DNA of 64,000 bases, from assembly GCA_015232455.1 (NCBI GenBank), contig JADFZQ010000008.1:85066-149065 (forward strand), read 5' to 3'. Below the pieces are notes generated by a model that saw only the letters and a program-made list of their open reading frames with translations, made no database searches and was not told the DNA's origin. Source of the stretch: Desulfamplus sp. Its GTDB lineage: Bacteria; Desulfobacterota; Desulfobacteria; Desulfobacterales; Desulfobacteraceae. A program made the position numbers and the translations under genes. Shown here piece after piece: positions 28,262-35,586 of the stretch (its first letter is position 1; every line of letters starts with the position of its first letter).

Positions 28262-28342
28262 TTTTTTTCTCCAAGTTTATAATTAGTTATAGATAGTCTT
28301 GCCCATATTTTTTCACCCGTATTTTTCGATAATTGTTGCATA

Positions 28343-28375
28343 AGATTTGACAATTTTTAAAAAGTTGTCAAATCT
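28343..28375. repeat. 33-bp palindrome, copy 3
   Basis: AGATTTGACAATTTTT pairs with AAAAGTTGTCAAATCT with one mismatch. It starts 6 bp past the hutH stop codon. Confidence 0.83.
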
Positions 28376-28381
28376 TTCAAA

Positions 28382-29926
28382 TTAGTTCCCTTTAAGAGTA
28401 CCAACCGCAGCTTCCACTGCATCAACAATCTCTCCGCTTTTTAATACCTTTACCATAGTCTCAATGTCAAGGTAGAGGTCTCTATCTTTATCAAGATATG
28501 GAACATGACTACGGACAACTTCATAAGCAACGCGAGTTCCAACTCCGCCTTTCATAGGTCTTGTCTCATTGAGAAGATCATAAGCTTGAGCTGCACATAA
28601 AAGCTCAATTGCCACAACATGCTCAACATTATCAAGAATCTCACGAGTCTGACGAATTGCAATTGTTCCCATGCTGACATGATCCTCTTTATTGGCTGAT
28701 GTTGGGATTGAATCAACACAAGCAGGGTGGGCAAGCACTTTATTTTCAGATACAAGGGCTGCTGCTGCATACTGCCCTATCATGTATCCAGAATTCAAAC
28801 CTCCATTATTGACTAGAAATGGAGGAAGATCGCTAAGTTGTGGATTAACAAGCCTCTCAATTCTTCTCTCTGAGACACTTCCAAGCTCTGCAATTCCCAT
28901 AGATAAATAGTCTGCTGCCATTGCAATGGGCTGTCCGTGAAAGTTTCCACCGAGACGCACCTCTTCAGTATCTGCAAATATTAAAGGGTTTGTGGTTGTT
29001 GAGTTTATCTCAATATCAATTACCCGCATTGCGTGAGCAACTGCATCTTTGCTTGCTCCATGAATCTGCGGGGCACATCTTAAAGTGTAAGCATCTTGAA
29101 TTCTTGCACATCCTTGATGGGAATCAATTATTTCACTTCCTTGAATCATTCTTAAAATATTGTCTGCTGTTGCAATTTGTCCTGGGTGAGGGCGGATTTG
29201 GTGGATTCTTGGGTCAAACTCGGAGTTGCTGCCCATTAAAACTTCAAGACTCATAGCACAGGCAATGTCAGCGGTTTTGGATAGACGCACAGCATCATTG
29301 ACCACAAGCACACCAATTGCAGTCATAACTTGAGTGCCATTAATTAGTGCAAGCCCTTCTCCTCCTTGCAGTTTTAAAGGTTCAAGTCCAAGCTGTCTTA
29401 AAACTTCACCTCCAGCCATTCGTTTTCCATTATATTCAGCCTCACCTCTGCCGATAAGAACTAATCCTAAGTGAGATGTTGGGGCTAAATCTCCACTTGA
29501 GCCGACTGAACCTTTTTCTGGTATAATTGGAGAAACTCCTTTATTTAAAAAGGTCAGCATGTAGCGAATTGTCTCCATTCTGCAGCCAGAATAACCAAGA
29601 GATAAATCATGCACCCGTAACGCCATGATTGCCCTAACAACTTCTGACGGCAGAGGTCTTCCAACGCCGGCAGCATGACTCATCAAAATATTTTCTTGAA
29701 GCTGGCTTGTATCTTTTTCTGGAATTATGACGTTGCACATTGCACCAAAGCCTGTTGTAATGCCATAAATTACCTTTTTTTCTTTTACCCATTTTCTAAT
29801 TAATGCACTTGTCTTTTCTACTCGTGCTTCTCCTTCTTGAGAAAAATCGGCAAAAGCATTGTTTCTGGCTACTGCTACTAAATCACTATTTGTTATGGGT
29901 TGTTTATCAAGCAAGATGGTTTGCAT
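28382..29926 (-). CDS. hutH: Histidine ammonia-lyase with altered MIO triad
   Basis: The 514-residue protein is a normal-length HutH with YGITTGFGAMCNVII, LMSHAAGVGRPLP, GLALINGTQVMTAIGV, RCAPQIHGASKDA and IPTSANKEDHVSMG. It removes ammonia from histidine to give urocanate. The electrophilic MIO cofactor is normally formed from Ala-Ser-Gly; here GSVGSSGDLAP reads Ser-Ser-Gly at about residues 143-145. The Ser and Gly that cyclise remain, so MIO formation is still plausible, but the change could alter activity or substrate. It lies between the two MttB-like genes. Confidence 0.92.
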   Translation of the reverse strand: MQTILLDKQPITNSDLVAVARNNAFADFSQEGEARVEKTSALIRKWVKEKKVIYGITTGFGAMCNVIIPEKDTSQLQENILMSHAAGVGRPLPSEVVRAIMALRVHDLSLGYSGCRMETIRYMLTFLNKGVSPIIPEKGSVGSSGDLAPTSHLGLVLIGRGEAEYNGKRMAGGEVLRQLGLEPLKLQGGEGLALINGTQVMTAIGVLVVNDAVRLSKTADIACAMSLEVLMGSNSEFDPRIHQIRPHPGQIATADNILRMIQGSEIIDSHQGCARIQDAYTLRCAPQIHGASKDAVAHAMRVIDIEINSTTTNPLIFADTEEVRLGGNFHGQPIAMAADYLSMGIAELGSVSERRIERLVNPQLSDLPPFLVNNGGLNSGYMIGQYAAAALVSENKVLAHPACVDSIPTSANKEDHVSMGTIAIRQTREILDNVEHVVAIELLCAAQAYDLLNETRPMKGGVGTRVAYEVVRSHVPYLDKDRDLYLDIETMVKVLKSGEIVDAVEAAVGTLKGN

Positions 29927-30015
29927 TTTATTTTGTCCTTTTTATTTACGCCCCGAAATAAATTTTAACCTTTTTCAAAATGGTTTTATTATAATTTTTG
30001 CAGCAAAGCATAGAT

Positions 30016-30048
30016 AGATTTGACAACTTTTAAAACGTTGTCAAATCT
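30016..30048. repeat. 33-bp palindrome, copy 4
   Basis: AGATTTGACAACTTTT pairs with a nearly complementary AAACGTTGTCAAATCT (one mismatch). It starts 29 bp past the stop of MttB-like protein 2 and before hutH. Confidence 0.84.
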
Positions 30049-30076
30049 TCAAAATATATGTTGTTGTTAAATTTAT

Positions 30077-31546
30077 TTAGCTAACCATGAAATTCTTCAC
30101 AATATTCTCAATTGCCTGCTGTTTTTCTGTTTCAACTTGCAATGGTTTATGGTTGTTAAGAATCTTATGAAGTTTAGTTCTTGCTCGATCAAGAAGTGAG
30201 GTTCTTCCTTGCTCTGCCCATTTTTCATGGCTTTGACGACAGAAAAGCTCGGGCTTCCACTGAACTTTTCTTAAATGTTTGAATGTATGGGGTTGTGTTA
30301 AAAACTGTCCTTGTTCTGCACCTTTTGGAATAACATCAAGTGCGAGAGTGTCATCATTAATTGGGATTCCTTTGTGCATTCTTCTTATTTGGTCAACCAT
30401 TTCGTTTACAATTATTATCATCTCAAGACTTCCTGTAAGCCCAAAGTCAAGGTAGCCAACATCATGGTTTAGATTTGAACCAGCAAAAATAGACATAAAA
30501 GCCTCAAGTCCAGCTTCATAAGATGCCTGCATATCAGGAATTTGAGCATCGCTTGTGCCGCCATAACCCCAGTTTGGAATATCAAGGTAGTTGCTCATCT
30601 CAACCATTGCCATATAAGTCATCATATATTCAGGAGCATTGTATGAACATTGACTTGTTGCCATATCAAGAACAGCAGCACCAATACCCATTAAAAATGG
30701 CGAACCTTCAGCAGCAAGCTGATGAATTACCATTCCAAAGAACGATTCAGCAAGCCCTTGAACAATATGACCAGCAATTGTCATTGGTGCAGTTGAGCCT
30801 GCAATTGGAGCTGGCGAATAGATAACAGGTGATGCAGTTTCAGCACAAAATATAAGTTTATCAAGGCTGCTAAATGGGTGTTTTAACGGGCTTATCGGCT
30901 CATCATATTGAATCCAATATGGTTTTTCTCTTAGCTCTTTTTCTGAACCTCTTAAAACTTTAGAAATTTCCCACATTGCTTGAAGGTCTTTTTTGCCATC
31001 TGCTGTATTTACAATTGGCTTTGTTGAATTTTCCATCATTGCCTTAAAGCTCTCTAAATAGGAGAAAGCGGGATTTATATCGTGCGGGTGGGCAAAAGAC
31101 ATTATAAAATCAATATTTGGAAGAGCATCGCAAACTTTTGCAGCAATTTTAATATCTTCAAGAGTTGTGCGGTGTCTCTCCATCTTTTCTGATTCAACAG
31201 ACCACATCAAATCAGAGCCTGTGCCAAAATATGCTCTTCTGCCGCCAAGGTCCATTGCATGGTTACCTTCACGATCATAAATTGCAATATTATTTGGAAC
31301 GGTCTTGCGTGCTTTTTCAACAAGTGATGCTGGAATTTTAATTAGATTGCTATCTTCATTAATACCTTTTTCAACTTTGCAACCTGCATCTTTAAGAAGT
31401 TTTAAAGCACCTTCGTGCATTACCTGCATTCCATTCTCTTCAATTACCTGCAAAGCAGAGTCATAGAGTCTTTTTTTATCATTGTCGCTTAAAAATGAGA
31501 GTTTTGGTTCAAAGCCTATTTCATAATTTGTGTTTGGCATTGGCAT
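30077..31546 (-). CDS. MttB-family (trimethylamine methyltransferase-like) protein 2
   Basis: The 489-residue protein is a second MttB-superfamily member, the same length as protein 1 but clearly diverged. It has ALQVIEENGMQVMHEGALKL near the N-terminus, YFGTGSDLMWSV, SNLNHDVGYLDFGLTGSLEM and a C-terminal block with QFLTQPHTFKHLRKVQWKPE. There is no in-frame stop to suggest pyrrolysine. It appears to be the first gene of the hut block, with a promoter candidate about 150 bp upstream. The two paralogues could act on different methylated substrates or form a complex. Substrate and corrinoid partner are unknown. Confidence 0.85.
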   Translation of the reverse strand: MPMPNTNYEIGFEPKLSFLSDNDKKRLYDSALQVIEENGMQVMHEGALKLLKDAGCKVEKGINEDSNLIKIPASLVEKARKTVPNNIAIYDREGNHAMDLGGRRAYFGTGSDLMWSVESEKMERHRTTLEDIKIAAKVCDALPNIDFIMSFAHPHDINPAFSYLESFKAMMENSTKPIVNTADGKKDLQAMWEISKVLRGSEKELREKPYWIQYDEPISPLKHPFSSLDKLIFCAETASPVIYSPAPIAGSTAPMTIAGHIVQGLAESFFGMVIHQLAAEGSPFLMGIGAAVLDMATSQCSYNAPEYMMTYMAMVEMSNYLDIPNWGYGGTSDAQIPDMQASYEAGLEAFMSIFAGSNLNHDVGYLDFGLTGSLEMIIIVNEMVDQIRRMHKGIPINDDTLALDVIPKGAEQGQFLTQPHTFKHLRKVQWKPELFCRQSHEKWAEQGRTSLLDRARTKLHKILNNHKPLQVETEKQQAIENIVKNFMVS

Positions 31547-31694
31547 AGTGGGATTCCTTTTAATTTTTTATTGTTGTGGCAATATTGTTCTTTGATTCAC
31601 TATTTTGGGCGATGTTGTTATTCAATGTGTTATTTGGAGCATACTTTTGTTAATGAATTGGTAATTTGTCTGAACTTGTATTTACAACTATCTA

Positions 31695-31724
31695 TTCATA
31701 GTATTTTCATATTTGATTTGTCAA
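31695..31724 (-). promoter_or_regulatory. Candidate promoter of the hut/methyltransferase block
   Basis: On the minus strand TTGACA (31724-31719) is followed after 18 bases by TATGAA (31700-31695). It points at the second MttB-like gene, with a leader of about 140 bases. The -35 box is perfect; the -10 matches four positions. Confidence 0.4.
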
Positions 31725-31853
31725 GGCGTTATCTAAAGAAAATTTTTGCTTGATAAAATTTTTATAAAAGGTAGAAGTGTTCAAGCTCTGATTGATTAAA
31801 GTGTTAATTGCTAATACAGAATCATGGATTGATAAAATAAAGGAGTTGCGGGA

Positions 31854-32162
31854 ATGGATAAGAACGATGCTTTAAGAATAGCCCGACAATATGCATCTAT
31901 TATCAAAACCAATTATGACTGCCAGCAATTTTTTATGTTTGGTTCATACGCAAAAGGGACTAATCGTGAAGAGAGTGATATTGATATTGCGATTATTTTC
32001 AAGGAATTTGACAATCCAATAGATATACAATTAGAGCTGATGCGATTAAGGCGTAAAATAGATAGCAGGATTGAGCCTCACCCTTTTAGAGAAAAAGATT
32101 TTAATATTACAAATCCAATTGTAAATGAGATATTGCAGTATGGAGAAAAAATTTTCATCTGA
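31854..32162 (+). CDS. MNT-type nucleotidyltransferase domain protein
   Basis: The 102-residue protein is a minimal nucleotidyltransferase, with FMFGSYAKGTNREESDIDIA matching the GSxxxG...DxD signature at about 24-43. Such proteins commonly act as antitoxins paired with HEPN toxins, modifying the toxin by adding AMP. No HEPN gene is adjacent: the next gene is murI, whose start overlaps its end. HEPN-like genes are found in the window only in the distant cassette array (50.9-57 kb). It is therefore either an orphan or has another role. The catalytic residues look intact. Confidence 0.78.
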   Translation: MDKNDALRIARQYASIIKTNYDCQQFFMFGSYAKGTNREESDIDIAIIFKEFDNPIDIQLELMRLRRKIDSRIEPHPFREKDFNITNPIVNEILQYGEKIFI

Positions 32163-33000
32163 ATTTGCTGCCCCTGTAGGTGTTTTTGATTCTGGTGTCG
32201 GAGGATTATCTGTACTTAGGGAGATTCGTAAACACCTCCCTTCTGAAGATTTAATCTATGTTGCGGACTCAGGATACGCCCCTTATGGCAATCGTTCAGC
32301 CGCCTTTATAGAAAATCGTGCAACTGCAATTACCCATTTTCTACTTGACTCTAATGTCAAGGCTATTGTTGTTGCTTGTAATACAGTTACTGTAGTTGCA
32401 GTAAATAGACTTCGCTCATGGTGTCCCGTTCCAATCATAGCAATGGAGCCAGCAATCAAACCAGCAGCAAATACCACAAAATCAGGAGTTATTGGCGTGC
32501 TTGCAACAACTCAAACTATTGCAAGTCCAAGCGTATCAAGACTTTGTGCTATGTATGGCAACAATGTTGAAGTTCTATTACAACCGTGTCCCGGTCTTGT
32601 TGAGCAGGTGGAACAGGCAGAACTTACAACATTGTCAACACGTTCAATGATCTCTGACTATGTCTCCCCATTACTTAGTAAAGGAGCAGACACAATTGTT
32701 TTGGGTTGCACACACTATCCATTTCTTGGGCAGATGATAAAAGAGGTTGTGGGACCAGATGTTATAATAATTGATCCAGCAGCTCCAGTGGCAAGAGAAC
32801 TCTCTCGCCAACTTGCTAATCGCCAACTTACTTCTCTCTCAGATTATTTAGGCTGTGAAAATTTCTTTACGAGCGGCTCTGTATTACACTCAAAAGAGGT
32901 AACATCAAAACTTTGGGGAAAAGATGTTGAAGTTGAGGAGTTGCCCAGAAAATACTGCAAGTCTATAAGTTGTTTACCAAAATACGCAACTTGTATTTAA
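32140..33000 (+). CDS. murI: Glutamate racemase
   Basis: I start at the ATG at 32140 (MEKKFSSE); an ATG 15 bases upstream is also possible. Both overlap the nucleotidyltransferase end. The 286-residue protein has VGVFDSGVGGLSVLREI, YVADSGYAPYG, VVACNTVTVVAV with the first catalytic Cys, and LGCTHYPFLG with the second. It makes D-glutamate for peptidoglycan. The length is normal. Overlap with the upstream gene suggests translational coupling. Confidence 0.93.
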   Translation: MEKKFSSEFAAPVGVFDSGVGGLSVLREIRKHLPSEDLIYVADSGYAPYGNRSAAFIENRATAITHFLLDSNVKAIVVACNTVTVVAVNRLRSWCPVPIIAMEPAIKPAANTTKSGVIGVLATTQTIASPSVSRLCAMYGNNVEVLLQPCPGLVEQVEQAELTTLSTRSMISDYVSPLLSKGADTIVLGCTHYPFLGQMIKEVVGPDVIIIDPAAPVARELSRQLANRQLTSLSDYLGCENFFTSGSVLHSKEVTSKLWGKDVEVEELPRKYCKSISCLPKYATCI

Positions 33001-33030
33001 ATTACATTCTTCTATTTATTCGTCAATTGA

Positions 33031-33096
33031 CCTCTTGCAAAACCCATTTCTTATCCAGTAAAATTAAGGGAACAATTCAAGTTTTGCAGGAACTCT
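33031..33096. repeat. Second MITE-like repeat family, copy B
   Basis: CTCTTGCAAAACCCATTTCT at the left and CAAGTTTTGCAGGAACTCTA at the right are rough inverted repeats. It resembles 8721-8784 over both ends and the TTATCCA centre. Confidence 0.4.
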
Positions 33097-33137
33097 AATA
33101 ACTCTAAATTATATAAACCTAAAATTAGGTGGCTTAC

Positions 33138-33623
33138 ATGAAAATAAAATTCTTTGCAATTGGTGGCACTATTGACAAGGTCTATTTTGATGCACTAAGT
33201 AACTATCAAGTCGGTCCTCCTGGGATTGAAAATATTATAAAAGAGGCAAGAGTAAATTTTGATTATGAAGTTGTCTCTCTTCTTAAAAAAGATTCTCTTG
33301 ATATGACACAAGAAGATCGAAACATGATATATGAAGCTCTATTAAAAGAAGAGAGCAAACATATTGTCATTACACACGGAACAGATACTATGATTGAAAC
33401 AGCCATGGTGCTAAAGTCAATTAAAGACAAGGTTATTGTCCTTACTGGTGCTATGGAACCTGCCTGTTTTAAATCAAGCGATGCCTCATTTAATCTTGGC
33501 AGTGCTGTAGCCGCAGTTCAAACGCTTTCACCTGGAGTATATATCGCAATAAACGGAAGAGTATTTGATCCTGCAAATATAAGAAAAGATAGAGATTTAA
33601 AACAATTTACAGAAAAGATATAG
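33138..33623 (+). CDS. Short asparaginase-like protein (N-terminal domain only)
   Basis: The 161-residue protein starts at the ATG at 33138 (AGGTGG five bases upstream). It has FFAIGGTIDK at the N-terminus, ITHGTDTMIETA near 77 and IVLTGAMEPACF, corresponding to the asparaginase active-site segments with the catalytic Thr residues. Full asparaginases are about 330 residues with a second domain; this protein ends after the first. Such single-domain forms are a known subgroup in Proteobacteria. Whether they hydrolyse asparagine is uncertain. It precedes a radical SAM gene by 51 bp, so the two may be linked. Confidence 0.75.
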   Translation: MKIKFFAIGGTIDKVYFDALSNYQVGPPGIENIIKEARVNFDYEVVSLLKKDSLDMTQEDRNMIYEALLKEESKHIVITHGTDTMIETAMVLKSIKDKVIVLTGAMEPACFKSSDASFNLGSAVAAVQTLSPGVYIAINGRVFDPANIRKDRDLKQFTEKI

Positions 33624-33674
33624 TACTCTCACATTGAGTTAAACCCAATATTTAATAGAACTTTGACATAAGAG

Positions 33675-35069
33675 ATGACAGAAAAACAAAGTATTAATCA
33701 GAAAAAGAGTTTTGGAAAAAAATCTGCCTCAATAAAAACAGCTAAAAAAGTTAAGATAGCTGATGCTGCAATAAATTACCTACCTCTTAATGCAGTTGTT
33801 GCAAATAAAAATGGCGATATATTTGAGCTTGAAGATTATGGAGCTGTCGGTATGGGGGGAGGCTCTGAGCCAATCCTTCTAACACGAGGTCAGTCAGTTG
33901 AGATGCCTTATGGAAGCGAACTTATGATGCTGCCTTACGCTAAACCTGTTGTATTTAGTTTTGATAAAGGTATATTTGAAGTATTGCATGAGAATCCATA
34001 TCAGTCAGATGAAGAGATATTCCCAGTTGCTATATTTAACTCACCAGGTTACGTGAATCGCTACTTTTGTGCTTATGAACATTGTAAAAAAGATTACCTT
34101 CTTCCACTCTTTTCTTACGGGGCATGTGGTTGGGATAGCTATAACTCAGATAGTGGTAATTTTATGTCTGCTGCAATATGTGTTGATACAGAACCTCGTC
34201 AAGATTTAAGGTTTATGCCTCATGATGGTATTGTTGCAGGTGTTCAAGAGATGAAGATTAAATATCCAGATAATCGTTTAATGCGTCATCTTGAAAAATG
34301 TGCTTTAACTTATGGTTGTCCAGCAGCAAAGAATTTTTTTTTGGGTAGATATGAAGCACCAATACCAACATCAAAAACGTGTAATGCCAACTGTCTTGGT
34401 TGTATTTCTCTTCAGATAGAAAATAACCTTATGGCGTGCCAAGATAGAATATCTTTTATCCCAAAACCTTTAGAAATTGCACAAATAGCTTTAGAGCATT
34501 TTTCAAAGGTTAAAAACAGCGTTGCAAGTTTTGGACAGGGGTGCGAAGGTGATCCATTGACAGCTTTTCATGCTATTGAGCCAGCTATTAGATTGATACG
34601 AGAAAAAATAGATATTGGAACAGTTAATATGAACACAAATGGTGGTATGGCTGATAAGCTATCAAAATTATTTGATGCTGGTCTTGACTCTGTCAGAATA
34701 AGTATGAACTCTATAAGAGAGAGGTGTTATAGCACTTATTTTCGACCTAAAACTTACACATACAACGATGTTATAAAAAGTATTGAAATTGCAAAGCAAA
34801 AAGGGAAATTTGTCTCTATCAACTATCTTAACTGCCCGGGTGTTACTGATGCAGAGTTGGAATTCAAAGCACTTAAGGAGTTTTTAAATCGTTACCATAT
34901 TGATATGATCCAATGGAGAAATATGAATTACGATCCTTTAAGTTATTTTAGAATAATGGAGCAAGCTGGTGGAAAAAGTTATCCACTTGGTATGGAGGTT
35001 ATTATAAAAGAGCTTGAAAGAGATTTCCCTAACCTAAGACACGGATACTTTAATCCACCAATAAATTAG
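33675..35069 (+). CDS. Radical SAM protein of unknown function
   Basis: The 464-residue protein has a non-canonical N-terminal region of about 230 residues (FLEAT not evident; it includes YGACGWDSYNSDSGNF and TYGCPAAKNFFLGRYE) and then a radical SAM core with the CNANCLGC motif (C-x3-C-x2-C) at about 238-245. GCEGDPLT and VNMNTNGG follow, as in the TIM-barrel core. The first 30 residues are Lys-rich. The N-terminal region has several Cys that might bind a further cluster. I know of no assigned reaction for this arrangement. It lies between the asparaginase-like gene and a small conserved gene. Confidence 0.72.
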   Translation: MTEKQSINQKKSFGKKSASIKTAKKVKIADAAINYLPLNAVVANKNGDIFELEDYGAVGMGGGSEPILLTRGQSVEMPYGSELMMLPYAKPVVFSFDKGIFEVLHENPYQSDEEIFPVAIFNSPGYVNRYFCAYEHCKKDYLLPLFSYGACGWDSYNSDSGNFMSAAICVDTEPRQDLRFMPHDGIVAGVQEMKIKYPDNRLMRHLEKCALTYGCPAAKNFFLGRYEAPIPTSKTCNANCLGCISLQIENNLMACQDRISFIPKPLEIAQIALEHFSKVKNSVASFGQGCEGDPLTAFHAIEPAIRLIREKIDIGTVNMNTNGGMADKLSKLFDAGLDSVRISMNSIRERCYSTYFRPKTYTYNDVIKSIEIAKQKGKFVSINYLNCPGVTDAELEFKALKEFLNRYHIDMIQWRNMNYDPLSYFRIMEQAGGKSYPLGMEVIIKELERDFPNLRHGYFNPPIN

Positions 35070-35176
35070 TCAAATTGGCAAAGATACTGTTTACAAAAAA
35101 TATTGATAGAACAAGTAAACAGCGTTTTTTTAAAAGGTTGCAACAAAACAATTAATTATGGTATTAAAATTTTATT

Positions 35177-35509
35177 ATGAAACAGTATGTAATAGATGGG
35201 TTAAGTCCCTATGATTATGAAAGATTAAAAAAGTATTGCGATGAGAACTTTGGAGAACCATCTTTAGGAGCAGTTTATTGGGTTGAAATTGATGAGTCTA
35301 TTCTTAACTCTATGCAAAAAGAACACATTGACTGTAAACCCTATTATTTTGCTCTTGAGCTTTATGAACAGCGTCTCTCAAGCGAATTTCTAGTTAGAAT
35401 TAAAAAGCATATTAAATGCGATTGTATGGGATATGCTGATAAAAAACAGAGAGAGTGGCTTATGGATAAGATTGATGGAATATTAGCAACTCTTGATATA
35501 ACAATATAA
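35177..35509 (+). CDS. Small conserved-looking protein of unknown function
   Basis: The 110-residue acidic protein begins KQYVIDGLSPYDYERLKKYC and has a Cys pair late in the chain (HIKCDCMGY). I do not recognise a named domain. It has a balanced composition and no signal peptide or membrane segment, so it is a likely soluble protein. It lies between the radical SAM gene and the RNase J gene on the same strand, and its start codon is a proper ATG about 107 bp past the radical SAM stop. Confidence 0.55.
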   Translation: MKQYVIDGLSPYDYERLKKYCDENFGEPSLGAVYWVEIDESILNSMQKEHIDCKPYYFALELYEQRLSSEFLVRIKKHIKCDCMGYADKKQREWLMDKIDGILATLDITI

Positions 35510-35522
35510 GACTAATATATTT

Positions 35523-35562
35523 CCTCCTTAACAGCAATGCTGTTAAATCTATCATTAGGAGG
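35523..35562 (+). promoter_or_regulatory. RNA hairpin pairing an SD-like AGGAGG upstream of RNase J
   Basis: CCTCC at 35523-35527 can pair with GGAGG at 35558-35562. Between them TTAACAGCA and TGCTGTTAA form a perfect 9-bp inverted repeat (35528-35546). The SD-like AGGAGG is about 25 bases before the ATG at 35587, so it may not be the working site. The structure could control or be cut by RNase J itself; that is inference. Confidence 0.4.
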
Positions 35563-35586
35563 ATAATCGGAGAATAATTTAAAGTC

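Noticed and set aside
26792..31546. Pyrrolysine-containing MttB
   Set aside because: Both MttB-like frames run without any in-frame TAG, and no pyl genes are seen in the window.
31854..32162. HEPN-MNT toxin-antitoxin pair
   Set aside because: The nucleotidyltransferase is clear but no HEPN gene is next to it; the HEPN-like cassettes are 19 kb or more away.
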